Shown here in pieces: positions 22,985 to 33,889 of a stretch of 64,000 bases of DNA. The notes beneath the pieces are model-generated. The model was not told the DNA's origin. It was given only the letters and a program-made list of their open reading frames with translations, and did no database searches. Numbering within the stretch: the first letter of the stretch is position 1; every line of letters starts with the position of its first letter. Origin of the DNA: Monoplex corrugatus (taxonomy: Eukaryota; Mollusca; Gastropoda; Littorinimorpha; Ranellidae); contig JAPXFY010000016.1 of assembly GCA_030674185.1 (NCBI GenBank), positions 38,708,466-38,772,465 of the forward strand, in the 5' to 3' direction. Made by a program: the position numbers and the translations under genes.

Positions 22985-24714
22985 AAGAACAAAAGAAAAT
23001 AAACAGAATAATCAACGACTACAACATGAAAAACCTGACTCTGGTCGTCTCAGTACACTGATATTTCAAATGAAAATGTCCAAGGCAACACTCTACACAA
23101 TTATCAAGCACAGAGAAATTCTGCACAGTGTGTACGTGGTAAGCGTTGTCCAGAGGACTGAAATGATACCAACATTCACTGAAGACTCTAAAGATTAATG
23201 AGCTGCAGAACCAGTAACCATCAACCCCCTCGCCGGCGTCCCTGTTTACCTTAGCTGTCACATATGTTATTACGATACGCTATACGTGGCCCCTAAGCCG
23301 CGAAACATGAAAAATGAAAAACAGCCGTCCTCTACAGACAACATTCTTCTAATGTGTGCCTTTACTTTCATTTGAGAACTGGCATTTGATTTTACTGGCG
23401 TTGGAACATAGATCATTTCACGGTCGAAGATTGAAAATCATAGTCAACACCGTCTTTCATTCTCTTTCTTCTCTGTGCGTTTAGTTGGACACTTACATGC
23501 AGTAACGTGTTGAGTTACATATCATTTTATTGAGAAAAATCTCATCATTTTAATGATGCACATTACAGACCAATACAAACAAAGCTCTTAAGAAAATTAG
23601 TGGAAAACTGAAGTTACTTGTTTGTAATAGTTACTACTGCGCTTATACGGTGTAGGAGATTGCTGGTAACAAGGCGGAGTTAGAACTCGTATTTCTAGGT
23701 CAGGGCAGCACTCAGTGGGCTTCGCGCGCTGGTACGAACTAGCGCACCTGGGAACGAAACTAAGTGTCAACCTTAAACAGCTGTGAACCTGGTTGACTAG
23801 AATGGTCAACTTTGTTGTACGTTTTAACTGCTTGTTGACTTTGGGAAACTGTGTGTGTTGTGTGGTTGTGTGTGTTGTGTTTGTTGTGTGTCTGTGTGTG
23901 TGGAGGAGAGAGAGGGGGGGGGGGGTGTCACCGTAGAAAGTGGGTCTGATATTCTGGAATTTTTATTTTCCAATATCGGTAAACTTAAGAGTTTTTGCAA
24001 ATGTGCAGTTTTCTTTCTTTTGTTCCTTGCTTTTTCTTTCTTTCCTTCTTTTTCTGTTTTCTTTTTAATAATGATCGTCTCAGTATCACGATCCCAGTCT
24101 TGACTCATGCTCGCACATGTGTGCGTACGTTCCTACTCCTGACAGTAAGACTAGCTGTTATCAGTGATCTCGATTTACCCACCCCTACTTCCATAAGAAG
24201 CAGAACATCATCTGTCTGGTAAGACAGCCTGTTTTAATACATTCTACTCTTCCTCTGTATGTGTTTCTTTCTGCTGTAATAAGTGGCGAAAACTCTTATT
24301 TTCGTTGTTGGAAGTTGGTTTATTTTCCTCATGGAACAGTGAAGGCGTGATACTTTCAGAAATGTTCTCACCTTCTCTATGTAATCCTGTTATGATGTAT
24401 GGCAAACACACCTGTTCGTGTTTGATATCTATATGTAGGGGAGAGAGTCTACTTTTCGGTAAGATTAATAGTTAGAATTTTGGCTTAACGAGTGAAACAA
24501 TATCACAGGGAAATGTAGAAACCGTAGTAATCACTGCACATACAGGCAGTCACACAGTCCCGCTTTCCTACTGATGACTCACAGGTCAAAACCAGTGACA
24601 GGCCGTGTAGTACAGCGGCAGGGAAGGAAAACACGCCTCTCGCACTGCGGTATCGCAGTACAGTGCCTGAAAACTAAGTGATCATCCAGCCGCAGGTTTA
24701 AACAGCCGTGCACT

Positions 24715-24800
24715 ACAACTACCACTACTACACTACAACCACTACTACTACAACTACTACAACAAGTTTCCATACTGCTACTACAACTATTACTATAACC
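24715..24800. repeat. (TAC)n-rich tract, right flank of transposon
   Basis: CTACAACTACCACTACTAC and similar. With 19565-19654 this was one tract before the transposon inserted. Confidence 0.8.
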
Positions 24801-24854
24801 ATACATTATACTTTATATTAACAATGCTAACAGCTGTGGTAAAAATGCTTATAA

Positions 24855-24990
24855 TTTAATTTCCATATTTATTCAAAATATGTCTTCAAACATTTCAATA
24901 TCTATTTAATACGTGCCTTAGGACATTTCAATATCCATTCAATATTTGCCTTAAGACATTTCAATATCTATTCAATACATGCCTTAAGAC
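24855..24990. repeat. ~43-bp tandem repeat, 3-4 units
   Basis: Units contain ACATTTCAATATCTATTCAA and TGCCTTAAG. A single further unit piece occurs at 25621-25645. Confidence 0.8.
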
Positions 24991-25445
24991 ATCACCATAT
25001 CTTTCACAAACAAACAGAAACAGGCAGACAAGCATAAAATCCACCACCACCATCAACAGTGACTTAAATGTAAATATAATTATTCAAATGCAGCTATTGC
25101 AACAGACTTTCACAAGTAGACTAGATTTCTATGACAACATCTGGTGCTCAAGTATGAAGAAGACTCCAACATTGCACATTGCCAGTCCAGTCACTTACAA
25201 CTAGTGGAAGCTGAGGTCAGGGTGAGAAAGTCAAAAGTTTACTCATTAGAGTCATGTTGGATGGATTTCTAACACTGTAACTTTTGCTTGAAATAAGTTG
25301 GATGCATTCTTCCGACAATTTTCAATGCTTTTTTTGTGTGTATCAAAATCAGTCAAAATGAATTAAATCTAGTGCCTGGGACACCAGACAGTTCTGTAGC
25401 AGTTCTTTCCTTTTGACTGAATTCCATCATGTATAAGCACTTCTA
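24991..25445. other. Intron, no gene seen
   Basis: Nothing recognisable apart from a weak MITE-like snippet near 25203-25250 (GGAAGCTGAGGTCAGGGTGAG). Confidence 0.45.
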
Positions 25446-25446
25446 T

Positions 25447-25622
25447 ATCCCTCTGACTCCTGCACCCTGTGCATTAGCATCCTGTATTGTCAGCCATGAT
25501 AGCAAAGCAAAAACCTTCACACCTTGACTCTCTCACCCTATCCTACAGGAAGCTGGTGGATAAGGTGAGGGAGTCAGAGGGTTAAGTTTTTGCAGTTGGT
25601 GGATAGGGTGCAGGAGTCAAAT
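25447..25622. mobile_element. Hairpin MITE (copy 4, opposite orientation)
   Basis: It starts CCCTCTGACTCCTGCACCCTG, then the long outer arm (ATGATAGCAAAGCAAAAACC), the inner hairpin (GGAAGCTGGTGGATAAGGTG) and the short outer arm ending GGTGCAGGAGTCAAA. The orientation is reversed relative to copies 1, 2 and 5. Confidence 0.75.
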
Positions 25623-25682
25623 ATTCAATACATGCCTTAGGACAAAGGCTGTTTCTGTGCTTTTCCCATAACTAGTATCAAA

Positions 25683-26150
25683 TGCCTATCAATTAACATC
25701 AGAAAGAGAGTTCTTGAATGTTATATAGAACCAATACTGTCGTACGGATGCGAGGCGTGGACAGTCAGCAAGCAAAGCCAGAGCAAGATTGAGGCAGCCG
25801 AGATATGGTTTCTCAGAAGATTGTTGAGAGTTCCATGGACAGCAAAGAAAACAAACGAACAGTCTTGATGGAGGCAGACACAAGTAGATCACTCATAAGG
25901 AAGATTAGGAAAAGACAGGCAAATTTATAGGCCATTTTATGAGGAAGGGGGATTTGAAGCACCTGGTCACAACAGGAAAGCTGGAGGGAAAGAGAGCACC
26001 AGGTAGACCCAGAAAGAGAATGCTGGACGGACTTGCAGAGTGGCTGGGGATGAGGAGGGTGGGGGAGATGCTAAGGGCAACGAGAGATAGAGATGGTTGG
26101 AAGTCCATGGTCGCCAACGCCATGCGGCAGGGCACCTGATGATGATGATG
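25683..26150 (+). pseudogene. LINE 3' end (family B), 5'-truncated, TSD AGTATCAAA
   Basis: The C-terminal part of a retrotransposon protein is visible: YGCEAWTVSKQSQSKIEAAE, WFLRRLLRVPWTAK, FIGHFMRKGDLKHL and RAPGRPRKRMLDGLAEWL, ending MRQGT and a stop, then (GAT)4. Single-base gaps relative to the copy at 63458 break the frame. A 9-base target duplication, AGTATCAAA, flanks it (25674-25682 and 26151-26159), fixing the insertion limits. It is antisense to NBAS. Confidence 0.88.
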
Positions 26151-26159
26151 AGTATCAAA

Positions 26160-26773
26160 GGAATATGAGTTTGAGCTGACCCACTGCAAGTTCCCAAATC
26201 ACATGCATTTCAACACGGCAATTCAAAGGATGAAAAAGGCTTCACAGTGTAGTGTGGATTTTGGCTGTTTCTGTGCTTTTCCTGTAACTAGTATTTTCAG
26301 TGGAGCAGAAAACTGAATACATGTGGTACTGAACCTGTGTGGCAAGATAAGAATATGATGTCATGGAAGTAAATTACAGTGTGCCAGGATTCTTTTTGTT
26401 TGTTTTTATGCTTATGCATATCTTTTTGGATCACTGATAACAAGAAAACTGTCATGAAAGGAAATTTCAGGTAAAAGATTCAAAATGTTCATTCCTTCTA
26501 TTTTCCGGTACCATTGTTTCCTGTCTGCTGTGTGTTGTTGACTTTTGTTTATTTTCTACCTTTGGTCAAAATTGTGTAATTTGAGGGAAAAGTTAGGCCC
26601 CTTTGACTGTGACTCCATTAAGCGAAATAAGTGTTACATGAGCACTGAACTATTTAAGATGAAAAAAGGTTAAATAAATGTGAAATGAGCAATGAAAGTT
26701 TACAGGTAAAAGTATTAAATTAACGTGACATAAGCAATGAAAGGTTTTGAATGGCGAAGAGTACAGGCATCAC
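26160..26773. other. Intron downstream of e14, no gene seen
   Basis: GGCTGTTTCTGTGCTTTTCC occurs here (26262) and just left of the LINE (25647), so a short local duplication surrounds the LINE target. Otherwise nothing is recognised. Confidence 0.5.
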
Positions 26774-26908
26774 CTTGTCCATCATGAGTTCAATACGAGC
26801 GTAGTCAGACATGTCCCTCAGGGCAGAGAACGTCAGACTGTCGTCCACACCACACTCGTACACTAGCGTCTCCATGATGATCAGATCATCCAGCAACTCT
26901 CCAAGTCC
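26774..26908 (-). CDS. NBAS: NBAS exon e14 (Sec39 domain)
   Basis: The exon has 135 bases (45 codons, phase 0). It encodes GLGELLDDLIIMETLVYECG, then VDDSLTFSALRDMSDYARIE and LMMDK, against human LCDNLVTLETLVYEARCDVTLTLKELQQMKDIEKLRLLM. The acceptor is GTTCAG and the donor is AAG/GTGATG. Alignment with human across the e13/e14 junction needs no gap, which fixes that junction. Confidence 0.97.
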
Positions 26909-27285
26909 CTGAACAACACAACACACATTCCATTTTTCAAAGACATTTTACTGGAAAGTAAGACCAAAACTTTATCTATGAGGAAACAGGTTTGATCACC
27001 TTGTGGGAATTGGACAAGACTGAGTCAAATGCTCCAGGTCCAGGACAATGCTGGGTAGGGGAGGGAGAAACAGGCAGTCCTCTAGAAACATTTATTTTGG
27101 AAACCAAGTGTCTTTGGCGTGTAACAGCATACAGTACTAAATTTTTCTAATGAACCAGAAGGTTCAATGGATACCATTACTCAATAAAACTTAGGTTCTC
27201 TGCAGGACATGAAGGTTTTGTTAAAATTTGATAATACTGATGAAACATGTCATTTTATTATATGCATGGTTGATGTTTAAATGAT

Positions 27286-27335
27286 CAGTTCAAGAGAGAG
27301 AGAGAGAGAAAGAGAGAGACACACACACACACACA

Positions 27336-27385
<50 letters not shown>

Positions 27386-27423
27386 GCAGAACAGACAGGG
27401 AGCGAGAAAAAAACACACACACA

Positions 27424-27518
<95 letters not shown>

Positions 27519-27520
27519 CA
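27286..27520. repeat. (GA)n and (CA)n microsatellites
   Basis: A short GA tract is followed by interrupted CA tracts, ending just before the first degenerate copy of the e13 edge. Confidence 0.95.
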
Positions 27521-27524
27521 CAAA

Positions 27525-27740
27525 TGGAGCAAGCTGACCGACATGAAACTCTCTGTATACTGTATACCTAGATTGGTCAATGCTAGGCCACTGTCCACTG
27601 CTGTCACAACACACACACACACACACACACACAACACACACACACACACAAATGGAGCAAGTTGACCGACATGAAACTCTCTCTGTATACTGTATACCTA
27701 GATTGGTCAATGCTAGGCCACTGTCCACTGCTGGACATGC

Positions 27741-27772
<32 letters not shown>

Positions 27773-27914
27773 GCCACACACCACCACACCGCGCGCGCAC
27801 AGCACACACACACATACACACACACAAATGGAGCAAGTTGACCGACATGAAACTCTCTCTGTATACTGTATACCTAGATTGGTCAATGCTAGGCCACTGT
27901 CCATGCTGACAGCG

Positions 27915-27920
<6 letters not shown>
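27525..27920 (-). repeat. Three degenerate copies of the e13 3' half and donor
   Basis: Copies at about 27525-27605, 27650-27740 and 27828-27915 each read on the minus strand VDSGLALTNLGIQYTE..., against e13 VDNALELTKLAIQRGFD. The donor position keeps GT (CAT/GTCGGT against GAT/GTGAGC). Each copy is followed by GGTCAACTTG and separated from the next by (CA)n. They are more similar to one another than to e13, so one degenerate copy was amplified later. Confidence 0.8.
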
Positions 27921-27955
<35 letters not shown>

Positions 27956-27995
27956 CACACATATACAGAAGAAGAAATGAAGGCAAAGCGCTCAC

Positions 27996-28125
27996 ATCAA
28001 ACCCTCTCTGTATGGCCAATTTGGTCAATTCCAGAGCGTTGTCCACCAGACGACTGGAGGCTTCGATCTCACATGCTCGCGTCTCATACCACTCCTGTAC
28101 CATGGCGGCCGTTAACGTCTCTACC
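27996..28125 (-). CDS. NBAS: NBAS exon e13
   Basis: The exon has 130 bases: one base plus 43 codons. It encodes VETLTAAMVQEWYETRACEI then EASSRLVDNALELTKLAIQR and GFD, against human MTQLTVEKVMDWYQTRAEEIEHYARQVDCAL. The acceptor TGTGTGTGCAG is the end of a near-pure (TG)n tract of about 90 bases with no ordinary pyrimidine tract. The donor is GAT/GTGAGC. Three degenerate copies of the 3' half and donor lie downstream at 27530-27915. Confidence 0.96.
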
Positions 28126-28220
<95 letters not shown>

Positions 28221-28306
28221 ACACACACACACACCACGCACGCCACGCACGCACGCACACGCACGCAGTCACACACACACAACACACACACACACACACA
28301 CAACAA
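28126..28306. repeat. (CA)n forming the e13 acceptor tract
   Basis: About 90 bases of pure CA, then interrupted CA. Read on the minus strand it is (TG)n ending TGTGCAG at the e13 acceptor. Confidence 0.95.
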
Positions 28307-28768
28307 GGTCTGATTAGCATAAAGACAAGGCTCATGGCCTGATTAGCATAAAGGTAAGGCTCAAGGCCTGATTAGCATAAAGGTCAAGCTCAAGGCCTGA
28401 TTAGCATAAAGCTAAGGTTCAAGGCCTGATTAGCATAAAGGTCAGGCTCAAGGCCTGATTAGCATAAAGCTATGACTCAAGGCCTGATTAGCATAAAGGT
28501 CAGGCTCAAGGTCTGATTAGCATAAAAGTAAGGCTCAAGGTCTGATTAACATAAAGCTCAAGGTTTGATAAGCATAAAGCTAAGCTCAAGGCCTGATTAG
28601 CATAAAGGTAAGGGTGAAGGTCTGATTAGCATAAAGGTAAGGCTCAAGACCTAATTAGCATAAAGGTAAGGCTGTAAGTTGATTTGCTAAAGGTAAGGCT
28701 GTAGGTCTGATTAGCATAAAGCTAAGGTTCAAGGCCTGATTAGCATAAAGCTAAGGCTCAAGACCTGA
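28307..28768 (+). repeat. 29-bp array of SINE A-box sequence, ~16 units
   Basis: Units read CCTGATTAGCATAAAGGTAA then GGCTCAAGG. The array runs directly into the SINE head at 28769, whose first bases TTAGCATAACGGTTAAGC are the same sequence. The array is thus a multiplied SINE 5' end. Confidence 0.85.
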
Positions 28769-29080
28769 TTAGCATAACGGTTAAGCTCCCTCCTGCCCAG
28801 TCTGTGTGGGTTCCAGTCTGGTGCAAAGAACAACTCTATGCATAATGCCATCAGTCCACCCAGCTGTGAAAGGTCACCTGACCCTGCACAGGTTCGGGGA
28901 AGGTAAAGCACCAAGGGAAAACAGACACAGCATTCATAATGCTGACCCCAATAAAAGATAAGTCCTCTACTGTGTCATGACATCAGGGTTATGGGACAAC
29001 CTTGACCTTACCTGCAACGTGTTCCCCCATGGGAATACCGAGGCTCTTTCAGTATAAATAGTATCCCCACCTTCTGGAAA
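28769..29080 (+). mobile_element. tRNA-derived SINE
   Basis: An A-box-like TTAGCATAACGGTTAAGC (28769-28786) and a B-box-like GGGTTCCAGTCTGG (28808-28821) are spaced as in a tRNA. A body follows. The 3' limit is uncertain. A different family from the SINE at 1033-1434. Confidence 0.7.
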
Positions 29081-29621
29081 TTCTGCGCTAGAAATGTCCT
29101 CTTTTCTGTCACTCTCTTTGTTTCTCCCCTATTCCTCTGCTTTCTGTCATTTCTTCCTATCATTTCCTGCCTTGCTGGTCTATTCACCTGTATGCGTTCT
29201 ATAAAGTCTTACTTACCATCTCTTAGGATTGATAATTCGGTACATGTATTCAGTGCATTTTTAGCTCTAGGGAAATGAGGTATGTGAAAGCAATTTTAGG
29301 TAGTTTAGACCTGTTCTTATATATGTTTTAGATTCTTATCTTTAAATTTGTATTCAGGTATGTTTTTTAAATCCCCTGTGCAATAAAGTGGACGGAGTGG
29401 TCAACCGCCAGGGTCATCTCCTCAGATTATGTGCACGAATACATTGATATGTGTACTTAATTTTCTTTTCGCTTTTTTTTTTTTACCTGTTGAAGTATTG
29501 TGTATGTTTTGAAACAGTTATAGCCCTAATATGGCTCTATGCAATCAACTGGGCTTTAAACAACCATAACAATATTGACAACAATAACCTGCAATGTGTG
29601 TGTCCTCATGTAGTGACTCAC
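29081..29621. other. Intron downstream of e12, no gene seen
   Basis: No coding similarity or repeat unit seen. A TATAAATAG-like string at 29055-29063 has no supporting context. Confidence 0.45.
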
Positions 29622-29696
29622 CTAAAGTTTAACAGATGAGGAGAACGCTCGTACAGAAAGGCTCCCTGGTCTTCCTGGTCCTGCTGCACCACATCC
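29622..29696 (-). CDS. NBAS: NBAS exon e12
   Basis: The exon has 75 bases: one base, 24 codons and two bases. It encodes DVVQQDQEDQGAFLYERSPH and LLNF, against human MVVEPNLQDESEFLYAAQPELLRF. The acceptor is GACACAG and the donor is AG/GTGAGT. More than 200 bases of TG/TA-rich microsatellite lie upstream of the acceptor. Confidence 0.95.
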   Translation of the reverse strand, partial: GCGAAGPGRPGSLSVRAFSSSVKL

Positions 29697-29699
29697 CTG

Positions 29700-29846
29700 T
29701 GTCACACATACATACATACATGAACACACATATACACACACAAACACATACACAAACACACAAAACACACACACCCACACACACACACAAACTCACATAT
29801 ATACACACAAACTCACACGCACATACACATACGCACACTCACACAC

Positions 29847-29925
<79 letters not shown>
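29700..29925. repeat. CA/CATA-rich microsatellite upstream of e12
   Basis: Mixed CATA and CA repeats ending in a pure CA tract. On the minus strand they are UG/UA-rich sequence running to the e12 acceptor. Confidence 0.95.
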
Positions 29926-29927
<2 letters not shown>

Positions 29928-30818
29928 ATCAACATCAGTCCGTTAGAGTCAATTCAGTGTGATCATCTGTCTCAATGCAATCATGAACAGTGTAGTTTGA
30001 TCCAACATAGTTGTCTCTATTTTAGATTATCTAGCTTCAATACATAACAGATTTGTACACAGAGAGACAGCGACAACTGTTGGAGTGGTAAATCATCAGA
30101 CTAATTATTTCGGGTCTGCCTGGTGGATAAGGGTATATTTCAAAGGCTTTCCCCATAATACTGTTAACATCAGTCTTACCTCTTGATTATATATTTTTAA
30201 CATTAGCCTTACCTCTTGATAATATATTTTTCCATTCAGTCGATCCTACGCTGATATTTTCCCTTATTTTTATATTTATGTGGGGGTTTATGTGTATCCA
30301 TGTGTATGCATGTGTGTAGATGTATGTATGTGTATGTATGCATATATATATGTACATGTATGTGTATATGTATATACTGATATATTTGTACAAGTATGTA
30401 TGAATTTGTAAGTATATGTATACATTATTCAATAGTAAGATACTTGGGGGTGTAGGGGGCTCTGGATAGAGGTAGTACCTTTGATGTCTGGCTGCTGCAC
30501 TGTACCTGGTAGGGTGGACGGGCATCACTGGTCCTCGTCCATCCTCTAAATCTCTCACGTGCTGGCTCCAAGCGCCACACCCCGGGACCTCGCCTCAGCA
30601 GGCGTGCCAAACCATGTGAGGGGGTGATGTTAACACTGCATCACTGGGCGAATAACCTCCACGATGCAGGTTACCGGCCAAGGCGGACGAAGTTCCGCAA
30701 GGAACTCAACGGCTATGTGTTCAAGACCAAGGCGAACCACCTAGATGGAGGACGTCGGCTGTGGTCTGGCATGGAGAGGGATGGGCTCCGCCATGCGACA
30801 TTGCCCAAGACACACTAA

Positions 30819-31476
30819 ATGAAGATTACAACCGCAACTCAATCCATACCGACCCGGTCGTCGCCCGGAACAAGGACCGCGCCTTCCGTCGCTGGCCATC
30901 AGGGCGGAGGTGAAAAGTATGTGACTGGTGGACCAAAATCCCTACGTACAAGAAAAAATGTTACTATCGGCACCTGGAATGTGAGATCGCTGAGAGCAGC
31001 ATGAAAAGTTGCAGAACTAACACATGAAATGAAGAGATACCGATGGAACGTCCTTGGACTCTGTGAGGTACGATGGAAAAACCTCGGAGAAACGTCTACT
31101 CCAGAAGGCCATAAACTCTACTTCAGTGGCAGTGAAGACAAACATGAACATGGAGTTGGATTCCTCATTCACAAAGACACTGTGAATGCCATCATGGGAT
31201 GCCGACCAATCTCTAGCAGACTCATTACTATTCGGCTTAAGGTTTCACCTTTTAACAATCACCGTCATCCAAACTTATGCCCCAACAACTGACTATGATG
31301 ACGAGGCTGTCGAAGATTTCTATGATCAACTGCAGGAAATCGTAGATCAGACGCCAAAGAAAGACATCATTATAGTGCAGGGCGACTGGAATGCGAAGAT
31401 TGGAGAGGATGAACACAATAACTGGAAAGGGATATGTGGCCAATACTGCAACCTGAGACCAACGAAAGAGGTTTGA
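30819..31476 (+). pseudogene. RTE-like LINE endonuclease domain, broken
   Basis: The apurinic-type endonuclease starts at TIGTWNVRSLRAA and continues EMKRYRWNVLGLCEVRW, GVGFLIHKD, IQTYAPTTDYDDE and IIVQGDWNAKIGED. GTWNVRS, the E of CEVRW, the TYAPT strand and GDWNA are family landmarks. An in-frame TGA occurs at 31002-31004 and there is a frame change near 31230-31250. Confidence 0.9.
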
Positions 31477-33200
31477 GGCTCCTAGAATTCGCCAGTTACA
31501 ATGACCTGAAGGTGGTGAACACGTTCGGTCCACACAAACCATCTAGACGCTGGACATGGCACAGCCCAGGAGAAAAATACCACAGTCAGATCGACTACAT
31601 CATGGTTAAAAGACGCTTCCAGTCAAGTGTTAACATCGCAAAGACCAGGAGCTTTCCAGGAGCCGACATTGGAAGCGATCATGGGCTTGTAATGATGACC
31701 TTCAAACTCCACCTCCAGAGGATGAAGAAACAGGGCAACATAAGAATTAAGTTCAATCTTGAGAAGCTCAAAGACCCCAACATAGTTGAAAACTTCCAAG
31801 CAACGATAGGAGGGAAGTTTGCCCCTCTCCTCGTCCTTGACAATGGGGACACCGAAGTAGACACTCTGATCAACAACTTCAACACTGCCGTGACCGAAGC
31901 AGCCAACGACATCCTTGGAAAACACCGACCAACAAAGATGCCCTGGGTCACAGAAGAAGTACTAAAGCTGAGCGACAAACGCAGAGAGCTAAAGCAAAAG
32001 AAGAGTACGGATGAAGGAGCTAAAGTATACAGAAAAGCCAACCAACAAGTTAAAGAAGACATGAGGAAAGCAAAGGAAACATGGATTGAAGAACAATGCC
32101 AAGATATCGAAGCAAACCTGCAGAAAAATAACAGCAAGAAAGCCTACCAGCTTGTGAAAGGACTAACAAGCTCAAAACAAGGCAGAACCACTACCATACA
32201 GAACAAAGCAGGGAAATGTCTCACAGAAGATCAAGAGATTCTGCAGAGGTGGACAGAGTACTGCTCCGAATTATACACATACACAACAACAGGAGATCCC
32301 AAGGTGCTAGACGTTCCTCCACCAACCAACAACGACAGCTACCCCATCGTGCGAGAAGAAGTTGAAGCTGCAGTAAAATCATTGAAGAAAGGCAAGTCGG
32401 CAGGAGTGGACAACATTCCCTCAGAACTGGTCCAGGCAGGAGGAGAGGCCATGATAGATATGTTACTCATCATCTGCAATAAGATCTGGCGGACAGGTGA
32501 GTGGCCAACACCTTGGACCCAGTCCCTGATCATCACTCTCCCGAAGAAAGGCAACCTACAACTGTGCCAAAACTACCGTACCATCAGCCTGATCAGCCAT
32601 CCAAGTAAGGTCATGCTAAAAATCCTTCTGAGTAGACTGAAGCCACAAGCTGAGGAGATAATAAAAGAAGAGCAGGCAGGTTTCAGACCAGGAAGAAGTA
32701 CCACAGAGCAAATTTTCAACCTCAGATTGCTCTGTGAGAAATACCTGCAACACCAGCAAGGCCTTTACCACGTCTTCGTGGACTTCAAGAAGGCATTCGA
32801 CAGAGTTTGGCACGCAGCCTTGTGGGCAACCATGAGGCTGTACAACATCAATGCCAACCTGATCAGAATCATAGAATGCCTCTATGAAAAGGCAACCAGT
32901 GCAGTCTACCATGACAACAACATAGGAGAATGGTTCCAAACCACAGTTGGAGTACGCCAAGGATGCCTGCTCTCCCCCACTCTCTTTAACATCTTCTTAG
33001 AGAGAATAATGGCTGACGCACTTGAAGACCACAAGGGAACAGTCAGCATCGGAGGTAGAACAATCACAAACTTGCGTTTTGCCGACGACATTGACAGACT
33101 AGCTGGGCAAGAACAAGAGCTAGTCAGCTTGATAAAACATCTTGATGAGGCCTCCACAGCATATGGATGCAGATCAGTGCAGAGAAAACCCAGTGGATGA
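31434..33200 (+). pseudogene. RTE-like LINE endonuclease end and reverse transcriptase
   Basis: An open frame of 588 codons holds the end of the endonuclease (RRWTWHSPGE, QIDYIMV, GSDHGLV) and most of the reverse transcriptase: KKGKSAGVDNIPSEL, LPKKGNLQLCQNYRTISLIS, EEQAGFRPGRSTTEQI, FVDFKKAFDRVWHAALW, GVRQGCLLSPTLFNIFLE and the catalytic box FADD (33078-33089). The catalytic Asp pair is intact. The frame is lost at about 33170. Confidence 0.93.
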
Positions 33201-33875
33201 CAAATAATACCAATGGCATCAGCACTGACATTACCACAGACAACGAGAAACTTGAGACCGTCCATAGATTTAAATATCTGGGAGCTATAGTATCAGATGA
33301 AGGATCAAAGCCCGAAGTACTTTCCAGGATTGCCCAGACCACAGCTGCAATGACCAAGCTAAAAGTCATCTGGAATGACAAGAATATCGTAATCGGCTCC
33401 AAGATCAGACTGATGCGTTCCCTGGTCATGTCAATATTTTTGTATGCATGCAAAACATGGACCATAACAGCAGACATTGAAAGAAGATACAGGCAATGGA
33501 GATGAGATGCTTCCGCAAACTCCTTGGTATCTCGTACAAAGATCATATAACCAATAAGGAAGTGAAAACCCAAATCAAAAACGCCATCGGGCCGTATGAA
33601 GACCTCCTGACCTCAGTGAAAAGACGCAAACTGAGGTGGTACGGGCACGTCACACTATCATCTGGACTGGCCAAGACGTCTTGCAGGGAACAGTTCAGGG
33701 AGGAAGACGAAGAGGCAGACAGAGAAAAAGATGGGAAGACAATATCAGAGAGTGGACTGGCCTTGAATGGAATATCATTCTGCGGAAAGCTGAGGACCGT
33801 GAGGAGTGGAGGAAGTTGGTTGCAAAATCTTCAGTGGTGCCCCAACGGTCAATCAGACTACGGGACTGATGATGA
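33167..33875 (+). pseudogene. RTE-like LINE C-terminal region, frameshifted
   Basis: Three successive frames together cover the usual C-terminus: KYLGAIVSDEGSKPEVLSRI, YACKTWTITADIERRYRQ, then RCFRKLLGISYKDHITN and KRRKLRWYGHV, then GRRRGRQRKRWEDNIREWTG. Frame changes lie near 33500 and 33640. Confidence 0.88.
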
Positions 33876-33889
33876 TGAAGATACTTTAC

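Larger units (their letters stand above)
21689..23785 (+). mobile_element. CAC...GTG family DNA transposon, 2.1 kb, nested, TSD AACC
   Basis: The ends are CACGGCTGTTTAAACCGG and, reversed, CACAGCTGTTTAAGG. The flanks are AACC (21685-21688) and AACC (23786-23789). Subterminal GATCACTTAGTTTT occurs at the left end and a degraded match at the right. The body parallels 60744-63327. It lies inside its own relative and is therefore the younger insertion. Confidence 0.87.
19655..24710 (-). mobile_element. CAC...GTG family DNA transposon, ~2.95 kb, split by a nested copy
   Basis: The ends are CACGGCCGTTTTAGGGTGAT (19655) and, reversed, CACGGCTGTTTAAACC (24710). The flanking target duplication is CACT (19651-19654 and 24711-24714) within a TAC-rich repeat seen on both sides. 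The body is the reverse complement of 60744-63327 over most of its length. A second copy (21689-23785) sits inside. I see no transposase frame; TC, CA and GA tracts are frequent. The orientation sign is arbitrary: it means opposite to the copies at 21689 and 60744. Confidence 0.85.
30446..33877 (+). mobile_element. Full-length RTE-like LINE, 3.43 kb, TSD AAGATACTT
   Basis: The insertion is bracketed by the direct repeat AAGATACTT (30437-30445 and 33878-33886). It has a 5' UTR of about 370 bases, an endonuclease plus reverse transcriptase coding region, and a short (GAT)n tail. The length of about 3.4 kb and a single endonuclease-RT frame fit the RTE clade; the clade call is inference. It lies antisense to NBAS in the intron between e11 and e12. 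Several frameshifts and an in-frame stop make this copy inactive. Confidence 0.88.

Noticed and set aside
24598..24712. tRNA-like sequence with GTGTAGTACAGCGGC
   Set aside because: It is the terminal part of the DNA transposon, repeated at 21700 and 60760; no tRNA fold is apparent.
26136..26155. Hammerhead ribozyme core suggested by CTGATGATG
   Set aside because: The string is the (GAT)n tail of a LINE; no GAAA and stems at the required places.
28307..28768. CRISPR-like regular array
   Set aside because: Units are contiguous, without unique spacers, and match the adjacent SINE. The genome is animal.
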